DNA of 64,000 bases from Rickettsiales bacterium (GTDB taxonomy: Bacteria > Pseudomonadota > Alphaproteobacteria > Rickettsiales > SXRF01). Under the pieces are notes generated by a model that was given only the letters and a program-made list of their open reading frames with translations, was not told where the DNA came from and did not search any database. The stretch is from contig JAWKXN010000002.1 of assembly GCA_041396965.1 (NCBI GenBank), positions 57,357 to 121,356 of the forward strand, read 5' to 3'. How positions within the stretch are numbered: the first letter of the stretch is position 1; each line of letters begins with the position of its first letter. A program made the position numbers and the translations under genes. Shown piece after piece: positions 27,810 through 37,132 of the stretch.

Positions 27810-27875
27810 TTAAAATAAAGATATACACCCACTAATCATAAAAATAAGAGGTATCACAAAAAACACTCTAACCAT
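27810..27875 (-). CDS. Possible 21-residue lipopeptide gene
   Basis: ATG at 27875 with AAGGAG eight bases upstream, the strongest ribosome site in this neighbourhood. The peptide, MVRVFFVIPLIFMISGCISL plus one Phe, looks like a bare lipoprotein signal with a lipobox (ISGC) and four residues after the cysteine. It fills the gap between sucB and the retropepsin gene on the same strand. It could be an entericidin-like minimal lipoprotein or a leader that couples translation to the next gene. It is too short for composition to prove coding. Confidence 0.4.
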   Translation of the reverse strand: MVRVFFVIPLIFMISGCISLF

Positions 27876-27908
27876 AATTATTCTCCTTTATTAAAGGCCT
27901 AACAATTA

Positions 27909-29111
27909 TTAAAGACCTAATAACAACCTTCTTGGATCTTCAATAGCTTCCTTCACTTTAACTAAGAAAGTAACCGATTCTTTACCATCAATAATCCTGT
28001 GGTCATAAGAAAGAGCGACATACATCATCGGACGAATTACCACCTGCCCACCAACCGCAACCGGACGTTCCTCAGTTTTATGCATTCCAAGAATCCCAGA
28101 TTGTGGCGGATTAATAATCGGGGTAGACATTAGCGAACCATAAACCCCACCATTAGATACGGTAAAAGTACCTCCGGTAAGATCATTCATTGACAAAGTG
28201 CCAAGCCTTGCTTTTTCCGCTAACGCACCAATTTCCTTTTCTATTTCGGCAAGCGACATCTGATCAGCGTTACGCACTACCGGAACAACCAGCCCTTGCG
28301 CCGTACCGACCGCGACACCTATATCATAATGGTTTTTGTATATAATCTCATCACCATCAATCTCAGCGTTTACCGCTGGAATTTCTTTTAGCGCGCTCAC
28401 CGCCGCTTTTACGAACATGGACATAAAGCCAAGACGCACCCCATACTTCTTCTCAAAAGCGTCTTTATATTCCTTGCGCATAGCAATTATATTGCTCATG
28501 TCAATTTCATTAAAAGTAGTAAGAATAGCGGCGTTATTCTGAGAATCTTTCAAACGCTTGGCGATTACCTGACGTAACTTACTCATTTTCACCCGTTCCT
28601 CACGCGGCTCCTGTGAGTCGGGAGTTTTATGAGCATTGGAAGAACTACCAGATCCAGAAGAAGCTTCAATAACATCGCCTTTCGTCACTCTTCCGTCTTT
28701 ACCACTTCCAGCGATATCAGAAGAAGATAGACCTTTCTCATCCATTATCTTACGGGCGGCAGGACCAGATTGTGGCTTACTAGAGCCACCTTCATTCCCT
28801 GCTGCGTTCGTCTCAGCCTTTCTATCTTCTTTTGCTGGCTCTGACTTAGAAGCGCTAGGTGCTTTACCCGCGACTCCAACATCAATCAACCCAAGAACCG
28901 CTCCAACCTCTACGGTTTCTTCCTCTTTTACCGCTATTGATTTAAGCGCGCCACCAGCAGGAGCGTTAACTTCTATTGTAACCTTATCAGTCTCTAACTC
29001 CACTATAGGTTCATCAGCTTGTACGTTATCTCCTACTTGCTTAAACCATTTAGAAACTGTCGCCTCAGATACTGATTCGCCAAGTGAGGGAACAATAATC
29101 TCTCCAGCCAT
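27909..29111 (-). CDS. sucB: Dihydrolipoyllysine succinyltransferase (E2 of 2-oxoglutarate dehydrogenase)
   Basis: Core of the 2-oxoglutarate dehydrogenase complex. The 400-residue protein has one lipoyl domain with Lys43 in [11 protein letters not shown], an Ala/Ser/Gly/Lys-rich linker, the E3/E1-binding domain (about 118-147, [11 protein letters not shown]) and the catalytic domain ending with His371 and Asp375 (SYDHRIIDG). One lipoyl domain and the [12 protein letters not shown] sequence fit SucB rather than AceF. sucA, normally directly upstream, is absent here. Confidence 0.95.
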   Translation of the reverse strand: MAGEIIVPSLGESVSEATVSKWFKQVGDNVQADEPIVELETDKVTIEVNAPAGGALKSIAVKEEETVEVGAVLGLIDVGVAGKAPSASKSEPAKEDRKAETNAAGNEGGSSKPQSGPAARKIMDEKGLSSSDIAGSGKDGRVTKGDVIEASSGSGSSSNAHKTPDSQEPREERVKMSKLRQVIAKRLKDSQNNAAILTTFNEIDMSNIIAMRKEYKDAFEKKYGVRLGFMSMFVKAAVSALKEIPAVNAEIDGDEIIYKNHYDIGVAVGTAQGLVVPVVRNADQMSLAEIEKEIGALAEKARLGTLSMNDLTGGTFTVSNGGVYGSLMSTPIINPPQSGILGMHKTEERPVAVGGQVVIRPMMYVALSYDHRIIDGKESVTFLVKVKEAIEDPRRLLLGL

Positions 29112-29459
29112 AATCTTTGCCCTTTTTACCTATATATTAGTTACCACAAATAAAAATATTATATATTTTTATTCAATTTTACACTTTCTTCCATCTTTAC
29201 TCGTCACTTTCATTTATGGTTAGACGAGGCAAGTAGCGATGGAAACCTTATCTTTCGGATAAAGTTTTATACTCGCATCATATAAAAATCACCCAAAACG
29301 AGTATAATAATTTGAATATAACCACGATAACAACTACTCGCATTGAACGCTAAAGTCACCCTTTTTTCAATATAAAAAATCACTAAAAAACAATTCACTA
29401 TAAATAAGCTAGCTACAACACATAATTGACATTTTATAACAAAAATGGTAGATTGGGTT
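29112..29459. other. 348-base gap between divergent sucB and the DUF433 gene
   Basis: AT-rich intergenic DNA that must contain the promoters of two divergent units. I see a weak hairpin around 29248-29265 (CCTTATC / GATAAAG) and no convincing gene. sucA is not here, not even as a remnant. Confidence 0.5.
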
Positions 29460-29687
29460 ATGAATTTCAGAGACATTATAACCATAGATTCAAATATACG
29501 CTCTGGCAAGCCATGCTTGTCTGGCACCCGTATTGCCGTAAGTGACGTGTTAGAATATATGGCTTCTGGGATGACTGCACAGCAAATCTGTAATGACTTT
29601 CCTGAGATTACGGCTGAGCATATTCAAAGCTGTTTGGCATTCGCCGCTAATCGTGAGCAACTAATCCACCAAGCAAATTTTAAGTGA
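29460..29687 (+). CDS. DUF433 family antitoxin
   Basis: A 75-residue protein from the ATG at 29460 (MNFRDIITIDSNIRSGKPCL). An ATG 15 bases upstream is possible, but the family typically begins at this point. DUF433 proteins have a winged-helix-like DNA-binding fold and pair with PIN-like toxins. Visible signature: GKPCLSGTRIAVSDVLEYMASGMT and the acidic DFPEIT turn. Its stop overlaps the GTG start of the next gene (GTGA), typical of a toxin-antitoxin pair. Confidence 0.9.
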   Translation: MNFRDIITIDSNIRSGKPCLSGTRIAVSDVLEYMASGMTAQQICNDFPEITAEHIQSCLAFAANREQLIHQANFK

Positions 29688-30016
29688 AGTTATTATTAGA
29701 TCAAAATTTATCAAGGTTTTTGCTGGACGATTTATGCACCATTTGGAAAGAAAGCACACATGTTCATATACTAGGCATGGAGCAAGCATCTGATAAAAAA
29801 ATTTGGGATTTTGCTGCGAAAACTGGATATATTCTAGTATCCAAAGATAATGATTTTGTACGTATGGCTACTCTGTTTGGCGCACCGCCGAAAGTCATAT
29901 TTTTATCTATGGGTAACGCTACAACAGATGATATAAAACATTGCCTTGTTAAACATAAAGATACTATAAATGAATTCTATAATAACGTAACAGAATCATT
30001 ATTAATAATATCATAA
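29684..30016 (+). CDS. DUF5615 PIN-like toxin
   Basis: A 110-residue PIN-like ribonuclease candidate (VapC-related). Acidic residues expected of the fold are present: Asp6 in LLLDQNLS, and Asp-Asn-Asp in SKDNDFVRM near 55-60. The start is GTG, overlapping the DUF433 stop by four bases. The end is only three bases from cimA, so cimA may be read through from the toxin-antitoxin promoter. Known family partner of DUF433. Confidence 0.88.
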   Translation: MKLLLDQNLSRFLLDDLCTIWKESTHVHILGMEQASDKKIWDFAAKTGYILVSKDNDFVRMATLFGAPPKVIFLSMGNATTDDIKHCLVKHKDTINEFYNNVTESLLIIS

Positions 30017-30019
30017 AAA

Positions 30020-31624
30020 ATGACTAAAAAACATAATAAAGAAAGAATATATCTGTACGATTCCACATTGCGTGATGGAGCACAAGCACGTGGTATAGAT
30101 TTTACCGTAACTGACAAACAGGCGATAGCGCGCGCGCTGGATAAAATCGGAATTGATTATATAGAGGGCGGCTGGCCAGGAGCCAACCCTAATGATGACG
30201 CTTTTTTTGAGAATCTTCCCTCAATAAAAAAAGCGAAAATCTCCGCTTTCGGCATGACTAGAAGAAATGGTCGTAGCGCGGGTAATGATCCCGCGCTTAA
30301 CGCTCTTTTGGAAAGCGGCGCTCCTTCTGTCTGCATAGTAGGAAAGAGCTGGGATAAACAAGTTAAGTCTACTCTTGGCGTATCCCTTAATGAGAATCTA
30401 AAAATGATCGCTGATTCCATATCCCATATCACAAAAAATAAAAGAGAAGCTCTCTATGACGCTGAGCATTTTTTTGATGGTTACAAATCAAATCCTGAGT
30501 TTGCTATAGACTGTTTGAAAGCAGCGTCAGACGCTGGCGCGCGCTGGATTATACTTTGTGATACTAATGGTGGGTCTTTACCTTTTGAGGTTGAGGAAAT
30601 AGTTGGTGAAGTCACTAAACACATAGATGGTAAAAATCTTGGCATACACTGCCATAATGATACAGAAAGCGCGGTCGCTAACTCCCTAGCGGCAGTACGG
30701 GCTGGCGTAAGACAAGTACAAGGAACAATAAACGGTATTGGCGAGAGATGTGGTAACGCTAATCTTATCTCAATTATCCCAAACTTGATGCTAAAAATGG
30801 GTTACACTACCGGAATAAATGAGGATAAACTTCAGAATCTTACTTCTCTGTCGCACCTGCTCGATGAAAGGCTTAACCGTGTTCCTAACCGTCACGCTCC
30901 TTACGTCGGAGACGCTGCATTTGCCCATAAGGGTGGTTTGCACGTATCAGCTATGGCAAAGGATTCCACCAGCTATGAACACATAAAGCCAGAGCTTGTC
31001 GGTAATCAGCGAACTATTTTGGTATCTGACAAAGCTGGAAAATCAAATATATTAGAACGACTTACCCAGTTTAATATAAAAATACAAAAAGATGATGATA
31101 GGATAAACCAGTTGGTAAGTGAAGTAAAACAGCGTGAGAAAAAAGGCTATGCTTACGAAGGAGCAGAAGCTAGCTTTGAATTACTAACAAGACGCTTTCT
31201 TGGCAGTGTCCCTGAATATTTTGAAGTGGATAGCTTTCGGGTAATTGACGAACGTAGACATTCAGCTAAGGGTAAAATAATAAATGTTTGTCAGGCTACC
31301 ATCAAAATAATCATAAATGGTGAGGAATTCTTAAGCGCGGCGGAAGGAAACGGTCCAGTAAACGCTTTGGATGGCGCTTTGCGTAAAATATTAATACCAC
31401 ATTTTCCACTGCTGAAAGACGTATTACTTACTGATTATAAAGTAAGAATACTCACTCCACAGGACGCTACCAAAGCGATTACTAGAGTCATGATTGAGTC
31501 ACGTGATAAAAAAGGCGATATATGGAATACTATTGGCGTTTCAGAAAATATAATAGACGCTTCTTTCAACGCTTTACATGACTGCGTAACTTATAAGCTG
31601 ATGAAAGATTTTAAGCGAAAATAA
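30020..31624 (+). CDS. cimA: (R)-citramalate synthase CimA
   Basis: Condenses pyruvate and acetyl-CoA to citramalate, the threonine-independent entry to isoleucine synthesis. The 534-residue protein has the HMGL-like TIM barrel (YDSTLRDGAQARGIDF near 13-28, metal site HCHND near 214-218, GTINGIGERCGNANL) and the C-terminal LeuA dimer/regulatory domain (from about 400). The AQARG variant and overall length match CimA rather than LeuA. It suggests isoleucine prototrophy if leuCD exist elsewhere. Confidence 0.92.
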   Translation: MTKKHNKERIYLYDSTLRDGAQARGIDFTVTDKQAIARALDKIGIDYIEGGWPGANPNDDAFFENLPSIKKAKISAFGMTRRNGRSAGNDPALNALLESGAPSVCIVGKSWDKQVKSTLGVSLNENLKMIADSISHITKNKREALYDAEHFFDGYKSNPEFAIDCLKAASDAGARWIILCDTNGGSLPFEVEEIVGEVTKHIDGKNLGIHCHNDTESAVANSLAAVRAGVRQVQGTINGIGERCGNANLISIIPNLMLKMGYTTGINEDKLQNLTSLSHLLDERLNRVPNRHAPYVGDAAFAHKGGLHVSAMAKDSTSYEHIKPELVGNQRTILVSDKAGKSNILERLTQFNIKIQKDDDRINQLVSEVKQREKKGYAYEGAEASFELLTRRFLGSVPEYFEVDSFRVIDERRHSAKGKIINVCQATIKIIINGEEFLSAAEGNGPVNALDGALRKILIPHFPLLKDVLLTDYKVRILTPQDATKAITRVMIESRDKKGDIWNTIGVSENIIDASFNALHDCVTYKLMKDFKRK

Positions 31625-31630
31625 ATCAAA

Positions 31631-32347
31631 ATGACTATGCCTATAATAATCCTAATCCGTCCGCAAATGGGAGAAAATATTGGAGCGGTAGCGCGCGCCA
31701 TGAAAAATTTTGGTATTGACGAACTAAGAATAGTCCAACCACGTGATGGCTGGCCAAACCCTAAAGCTATAAGCATGTCAGCGGGAGCGGAGGGTATAAT
31801 TGAGAAAGCCACAATATACCAATCATTTAGCGAATCCATGAAAGATATAAAAATAGCTTACGCCACCACCGCTAGAGGACGTGATATAAATAAACCGGTT
31901 ATTTTACCACAACAGGCAGTATGTGAAGCAAAAAGCCTTTGTAATAACAGTATAAAATGCGCATTTATATTCGGCCCAGAAAGAACGGGATTAGAAAATG
32001 ATGAACTAACCTTGTGTGACAAGATAATTACTATTCCAACAGCTCAGAAAGCATCGCTTAATCTTGCCCAATCAGCAGTTATAATCGGTTATGAATGGCT
32101 TAAAAATATTGATACGGAAAATAAGACATATAGAGACATCAACCAGCCAGCGCCTAAAGAAGATATGTTCGGACTGTTTGAGCAAATGGAAAATTATCTT
32201 GATGAATGTGAGTATTTCCGTACCTCCCATAAAAAACCAATAATGTGGCAGAATATTAGAAATATGCTACTGCGCGGGAATTGGAACAGCCAAGAAATCC
32301 GCACCTTCAGAGGACTAATCCGCAGTTTGTGGGAATATAAAAAATAA
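31631..32347 (+). CDS. trmJ: tRNA (cytidine/uridine-32-2'-O)-methyltransferase TrmJ-like
   Basis: SPOUT-fold RNA 2'-O-methyltransferase that methylates position 32 of the tRNA anticodon loop in characterised members. The 238-residue protein has the family start PIIILIRPQMGENIGAVARA, motif FGPERTGLENDEL, and the knot segment SLNLAQSAVIIGYE. It starts six bases after the cimA stop, probably in the same transcript. Confidence 0.92.
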   Translation: MTMPIIILIRPQMGENIGAVARAMKNFGIDELRIVQPRDGWPNPKAISMSAGAEGIIEKATIYQSFSESMKDIKIAYATTARGRDINKPVILPQQAVCEAKSLCNNSIKCAFIFGPERTGLENDELTLCDKIITIPTAQKASLNLAQSAVIIGYEWLKNIDTENKTYRDINQPAPKEDMFGLFEQMENYLDECEYFRTSHKKPIMWQNIRNMLLRGNWNSQEIRTFRGLIRSLWEYKK

Positions 32348-32372
32348 GCCTAAACAAGAATAACCTAACTAC

Positions 32373-33983
32373 TTAGTTAGCCTGACGACGCAAGAAAGCC
32401 GGTATATCAAGATACTGATCATCATCCTGTGTTCTAGAGCGCTCTTCGGAAGAATTTTGCGGATTAGTTCTCTGAACTATTTGTACTCTTGGCTCTTCTT
32501 TCTCTACATATTCATCATCGCTATAACGATTAGAAAGAGACTTGCCAGCCTCCGCCATTTTCCTTAAAAAACCTCTAGCGGAAGATGCCGCCTCCCGCAT
32601 AGCGCTGGTATGCTCACGCTGATTAATCATAGACGGAGTAGCCTTGATTACCGTCTCCACTTCTGAGGAAGCAACAGCGGTCTCCACAGCTTGCGGAATG
32701 TTTATAGGCTCATTTAACAACGGCTTTACCTTACTATTATCATTAAGCTCGCTACTTACAACATCACCAACATGCTCTTCTTTTTTTGCGACATCTCTTA
32801 CATTATCAGTTTTATCAAAACGTGCCGCAGCTCCCCCAGATATTTGCTCAAACTGCTGCCTTATCGGACTTTGCGTACCACTACTTACAGAATTAATCGG
32901 CGCTACTTTCTGCGCAGCTTTTATCGGCTCAGACTTTATAGGAGCGTTAAAACTGTACGGTTTCCTCGCTTCCGTCGCGCCAGAGGACTTATTACCGATC
33001 GGATTATTTTCTTTTAAGGCATCAATACCAGTAGCTACAACTGAAACCCTCATTTTTCCATCAGAGCTTTCATTAAAGGTAGAGCCAAAAATAATATTAG
33101 CGTCAGGATCAACTTCATCACGAACACGATTTAATGCCTCATCAACCTCAAACAAAGTCATATCCAAACCACCAGTCACATTCACCAATAACGCCTTAGC
33201 GCCCTTAAGCGATACATCATCAAGTAGCGGATTAGAGATGGCAGCCTCCGCCGCCTCAACAGCCCGATGCTCACCAGTAGCCTCGCCAGTTCCCATCATC
33301 GCTTTACCCATTTCTAACATCACTGTTCTTATATCAGCGAAATCAAGATTAATCAGGCCAGGTTTTACCATAAGATCGGTAACACCACGAACCCCTGAAT
33401 GTAAAACCTCATCGGCCATTTTGAACGCATCAGCAAAGGTAGTATGCTCATTGGCGATTCTAAACAAATTCTGATTTGGTATCACTATTAGAGTATCAAC
33501 ATAATCTTGTAATTCTTTAAGACCAGACTCAGCAAGATTCATCCGGTGCCTTCCCTCAAACTGGAAAGGCTTAGTTACAACAGCGACTGTAAGTATTCCT
33601 TGTTCCTTAGCGATACGCGCGACCACAGAAGCCGCTCCTGTACCAGTACCACCACCCATTCCAGCGGTTATAAACACCATATTGCTGCCCTCTATATGAG
33701 AAGCGATTTCCTCACCAGCTTCCTCAGCAGCGTCACGCCCCACAGACGGATTAGCGCCCGCGCCAAGACCTTTAGTAATCCCAGCGCCTAGCTGAATAGT
33801 ACGCTCGGCAAGTGAACGATCCAGCGCCTGCGCGTCAGTATTAGCGACGACAAAATTAACCCCCTCAAGAGCGGAGGCAATCATGTTATTTACAGCGTTA
33901 CCGCCAGCGCCACCAACTCCAATCACCGTAATTGTCGGACGCAAATGCTCTGCTTGAGTTGGAATATTGATGTTTATCGCCAT
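32373..33983 (-). CDS. ftsZ: Cell division protein FtsZ
   Basis: Tubulin-like GTPase forming the division ring. In this 536-residue protein the GTPase core spans about 1-320, with the tubulin signature GGGTGTG in the [15 protein letters not shown] segment and NTDAQAL near residue 49. A long, disordered linker follows (about 325-515), then the conserved C-terminal peptide ([13 protein letters not shown]) that binds FtsA and others. Core and peptide are typical; the linker is long, as in other alphaproteobacteria. ftsA and ftsQ are not adjacent. Confidence 0.98.
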   Translation of the reverse strand: MAININIPTQAEHLRPTITVIGVGGAGGNAVNNMIASALEGVNFVVANTDAQALDRSLAERTIQLGAGITKGLGAGANPSVGRDAAEEAGEEIASHIEGSNMVFITAGMGGGTGTGAASVVARIAKEQGILTVAVVTKPFQFEGRHRMNLAESGLKELQDYVDTLIVIPNQNLFRIANEHTTFADAFKMADEVLHSGVRGVTDLMVKPGLINLDFADIRTVMLEMGKAMMGTGEATGEHRAVEAAEAAISNPLLDDVSLKGAKALLVNVTGGLDMTLFEVDEALNRVRDEVDPDANIIFGSTFNESSDGKMRVSVVATGIDALKENNPIGNKSSGATEARKPYSFNAPIKSEPIKAAQKVAPINSVSSGTQSPIRQQFEQISGGAAARFDKTDNVRDVAKKEEHVGDVVSSELNDNSKVKPLLNEPINIPQAVETAVASSEVETVIKATPSMINQREHTSAMREAASSARGFLRKMAEAGKSLSNRYSDDEYVEKEEPRVQIVQRTNPQNSSEERSRTQDDDQYLDIPAFLRRQAN

Positions 33984-34112
33984 ACATGCCCCCTAAAATA
34001 TTTTCAGTTCCATTTAAGGAATACCACACTAACAATATATATTGAACATTTTTATGACATTTGCCACTATATTCTGTAAAAAATTCAAAAAAATATTTTC
34101 TACCTATTTCTT

Positions 34113-35126
34113 ATGCAGAACATAAATCACCCATATACATTTGTAGAAACCGAACCATATGAAAAGGGCTTTGCGGCATATTATACTGAACATATAGTAC
34201 CGATTGCAAAAACATATGAAAAGAACAGAAAAAATATCATAAAAAAGAATAGGGTGAACGCGCTATTAGCGGTTACCACAGGAATTGGTTCGTCTTTTGC
34301 CATGATAAAGTCCGCATGGATTGTTAAAACTATCTCCAAGACCAGAAAAGGAGGGCGTTTGTTATTAATTCCACCGCTAATTTGTTGGTGGTTCTTTGTT
34401 CGTAGACCGAAACGTAAATATTTTTCAGGTCAAAAAGAAAAAGTTATGCGCCCAATATTAAAATTCATGGGAGATTTTAATTATGAGTCATCTGGTAATT
34501 TACCAGCAAAGATTATCGCCAATCATACAGGTTATTTTGGAACGGCAAATATTTTTCCATTTGAGGATCACATATCGTATAGAAAAGGAAAAGTATCCTG
34601 TAAAATATTTGAAAGGACAGGAATAGTATTTCTGTATTTTGAGCTTACTGATAATATCGGTATTGATGCTGTATTAACCAGCAGAAAAGAAAAAGGTGTT
34701 CTATCAAGAACACAAACAGATGAACTTTATGCCTCACTGAAAAAAAGACTATTAAAAAGAAGAAAGTTAAATAAAAAACCTACATATATAGATCCAAAAT
34801 TTGATCAATATTTTGATCTCTACCTAAAATATGGTGAACTAGATACAAGCTGGATAACTGATAAATTTACCGATGAGCTAATATCCCTAAACAAAGCTTT
34901 TGATAAAGAGGGAATGCTGTTTTCTATAAAAGACAATCAAGTTTTCGTAGAATTGGAAACGCAGCATAATTTGTTTGAAGTTGGCACATCGTACAGTGAG
35001 CATTCTATAAACGCTCAAAACATCAAAAAACTGCTAAAAGAACTGGATTTCACTATTAATCTTACAAATCTCATTAACAAGAGACTAGAAAATATTCAGC
35101 TTTCTTACCTCCAGAACACTCTGTAA
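34113..35126 (+). CDS. DUF3137 domain protein
   Basis: A 337-residue protein with the DUF3137 layout: a short cytoplasmic start, two adjacent hydrophobic segments (about 47-70 and 82-95), then a soluble C-terminal domain. Function unknown in the family. Recognisable words include YTEHIVPIAKTYEKNRK and a YRKGKVSCKIFERTGIVFLYFE strand pair. It diverges from ftsZ across a 129-base gap and converges on rpmE. Confidence 0.75.
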   Translation: MQNINHPYTFVETEPYEKGFAAYYTEHIVPIAKTYEKNRKNIIKKNRVNALLAVTTGIGSSFAMIKSAWIVKTISKTRKGGRLLLIPPLICWWFFVRRPKRKYFSGQKEKVMRPILKFMGDFNYESSGNLPAKIIANHTGYFGTANIFPFEDHISYRKGKVSCKIFERTGIVFLYFELTDNIGIDAVLTSRKEKGVLSRTQTDELYASLKKRLLKRRKLNKKPTYIDPKFDQYFDLYLKYGELDTSWITDKFTDELISLNKAFDKEGMLFSIKDNQVFVELETQHNLFEVGTSYSEHSINAQNIKKLLKELDFTINLTNLINKRLENIQLSYLQNTL

Positions 35127-35138
35127 CACACGATAAGT

Positions 35139-35393
35139 TTAAGAGCTTTTTTTGTCTTCTTCTTTACTACCGCTCGTCGCGGCTGAAAAACCAGCGAAAC
35201 GATTTTGGAATTTTTCCATCTGACCAGTTTTGCGGAGATTCACTCCACCAACCCATGCTGGATGAGTCTTCGGATCAACATCAAGTTGTAAAACAGCCCC
35301 CTCGCTTCCCCAAGTTGAGTAGCTCTCATATTTCTCACCATCAGTCATTACTATTGTAATTTTATGGTAATCTGGGTGAATTCCCTGTTTCAT
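35139..35393 (-). CDS. rpmE: 50S ribosomal protein bL31
   Basis: An 84-residue ribosomal protein. MKQGIHPDYHKITIVMTDG and WGSEGAVLQLDVDPKTHPAW are typical of alphaproteobacterial bL31. It has no cysteines, so it is the zinc-independent form. The last 20 residues are a Ser/Lys-rich tail. It is a single gene, converging on the DUF3137 gene. Confidence 0.95.
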   Translation of the reverse strand: MKQGIHPDYHKITIVMTDGEKYESYSTWGSEGAVLQLDVDPKTHPAWVGGVNLRKTGQMEKFQNRFAGFSAATSGSKEEDKKSS

Positions 35394-35598
35394 AACTTGT
35401 TATCCCTAAATAAATTATTCTCAAAAGAGGTGACTTTCTAAAGTAAAGAACGTGATATTTCAAGCAAAATAGTATAGTTTAGACAAAATAAGTGTATTTT
35501 TCAGAAAAAAAGATTGAAATTTCATGAATCAGGCACTAATCACTATCTCCTTGCCACATATCAAAGTTGCTTGACAGAAAACCAACTGTCCAAATCAT

Positions 35599-35674
35599 GG
35601 GGGGATAGCTCAGTGGTTAGAGCAGGGCGCTCATAACGCCTTGGTCGGGGGTTCAAATCCCTCTCCCCCCACCA
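35599..35674 (+). tRNA. tRNA with CAT anticodon, most likely tRNA-Ile2 (lysidine type)
   Basis: A full cloverleaf of 76 bases with encoded CCA. The acceptor GGGGGGA pairs with TCCCCCC, the loop CTCATAA puts anticodon CAT at 35632-35634, and the T loop is TTCAAAT. The compact D loop (AGTGGTTAGA) and the CTTGGTC variable region resemble the isoleucine tRNA whose C34 is modified to lysidine by TilS, more than elongator Met. Met cannot be excluded by eye. Confidence 0.95.
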
Positions 35675-35801
35675 TCTAATTTATGATTTATCATTAATTT
35701 CTAACCATTTGACTATATATATATTTGTCGCTAACCTAGCTAGGATAACTATATATTAAATCGCAATTTATTATTGCAATTCATAAGCATGGCAGGGAAA
35801 T

Positions 35802-37031
35802 ATGCTAAAATATCTACCTTTCTCTTTATCACTATTTCTGTTGGTAAGCTGTGCTCCACAAAAGCAACAAAATATAAAAACTTCTGATACACCTGCTACA
35901 TCACCAAAATCTTTGATAGCTGATGACCAATATGGTGACCCAGAACTTGGTTATATCGGTGATGATATACCAACAGTAAAAATAGCCTTATTAGTACCTC
36001 TTACTGGAAAATCAGCAGCAGTTGGTGAATCCATGCTGGACGCGGCTACGCTCGCAGTTTATGACAGCTACCTTGCTACTCCTGCGAACAACATAAAAGC
36101 GAAAATAGTAATCCTGCCAAAAGACACCGGCAACTCAACATCTGAGACTATTAACTCAGCAAATGAGGCTATTGAGCAAGGAGCAAAATTTATTATAGGT
36201 CCTCTGTTTAGCCAATCTGTCACAGCTATAAAACCAATAGCAAAAGAAAAAAATATCCCTATTTTAAGCTTTTCTAATAATAAATCTGTGGCGTCTGAAG
36301 ATGTATATACCTTTGGTTTTCTTCCTGAGCAACAAATAGAAAGAATAGCTGAATATTCCTATCTTCAGGGATTTCAAAAGGTAGCTCTGCTTGCTCCTAA
36401 TAATGAATATGGAGAAAAAGTCCAAGAAGAGCTAAGCAAAATTTACTCAAGAAAAGGTGGCGTTGTCTCCCCATCGGAATTGTACGCGCCAAGTGTTGCT
36501 AATATAAACGCCGCTATCTCACGTATCGTCGGTTTCTACAATAATTCCCCTGATGAGAGAAAATTCCAAGCTATTTTTGTAGCCAACAGCGGAATACATA
36601 TGAGAAACATTATAAAAGCGTTGCAAAAAAATAATGTTGATCTGGATAAAATAAAAATTATCGGAGCGGGAATATGGTATGATAAAAAACTCTCAAAAAT
36701 ACCACAAATGCGTGGTGTGTGGTTTCCAAGCCCACCTGAGAAACCTATGGAAATTTTTATAAAACGATTCACTACAGCCTACGGTTATCAACCAAACCAC
36801 ATGTCAGCTCTTTCTTATGACGCTGTAACCCTAATAACCAGCATCGCGATGTCAGGAAAAGAAATAAAAAAAGAATATCTAACCGATAAAGAAGGATTTA
36901 ATACCCCTGTTGGCGGCTTAGTAAGGCTCCTAGAAAATGGGTTGTCAGAACGTAAGCTTGCGATATCTAAAGTGCAATCCGACGGTTTTCAAATAATTGA
37001 TAGACCAGATATCTCATTCAAAATAAAATAA
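35802..37031 (+). CDS. Periplasmic-binding-fold lipoprotein (LpoA-like penicillin-binding protein activator)
   Basis: A 409-residue lipoprotein: signal with lipobox LLVSC, lipidated Cys17, then a type 1 periplasmic binding fold (about 58-395: VKIALLVPLTGKSAAVGESM, AKFIIGPLFSQSVTAIKPIA, NIPILSFSNN). In alphaproteobacteria such proteins are annotated as penicillin-binding protein activators (LpoA-like) or ABC substrate-binding proteins. No permease is nearby, which favours the LpoA-like role (inference). Confidence 0.82.
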   Translation: MLKYLPFSLSLFLLVSCAPQKQQNIKTSDTPATSPKSLIADDQYGDPELGYIGDDIPTVKIALLVPLTGKSAAVGESMLDAATLAVYDSYLATPANNIKAKIVILPKDTGNSTSETINSANEAIEQGAKFIIGPLFSQSVTAIKPIAKEKNIPILSFSNNKSVASEDVYTFGFLPEQQIERIAEYSYLQGFQKVALLAPNNEYGEKVQEELSKIYSRKGGVVSPSELYAPSVANINAAISRIVGFYNNSPDERKFQAIFVANSGIHMRNIIKALQKNNVDLDKIKIIGAGIWYDKKLSKIPQMRGVWFPSPPEKPMEIFIKRFTTAYGYQPNHMSALSYDAVTLITSIAMSGKEIKKEYLTDKEGFNTPVGGLVRLLENGLSERKLAISKVQSDGFQIIDRPDISFKIK

Positions 37032-37041
37032 TTTTATTCCT

Positions 37042-37061
37042 TACGTTAACGTAACATTAAT
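37042..37061. promoter_or_regulatory. Palindrome and possible CtrA-type site upstream of the chemoreceptor gene
   Basis: TTACGTTAACGTAA (37042-37055) is a perfect 14-base palindrome. Overlapping it, TTAA at 37047 and 37058 are seven bases apart, the CtrA-like TTAA-N7-TTAA spacing. It lies about 75-90 bases before the start codon. Chance matches are expected in AT-rich DNA. Confidence 0.35.
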
Positions 37062-37132
37062 TAACTTACGCTACCATTTTTCATCATAGGCAGATTTTCA
37101 CTATCAATACACAACTACTAGGGGTTTATAAA

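Noticed and set aside
32644..33474. Long open frame of 276 codons antisense to ftsZ
   Set aside because: It is a shadow of a strongly conserved gene, with no signal of its own.
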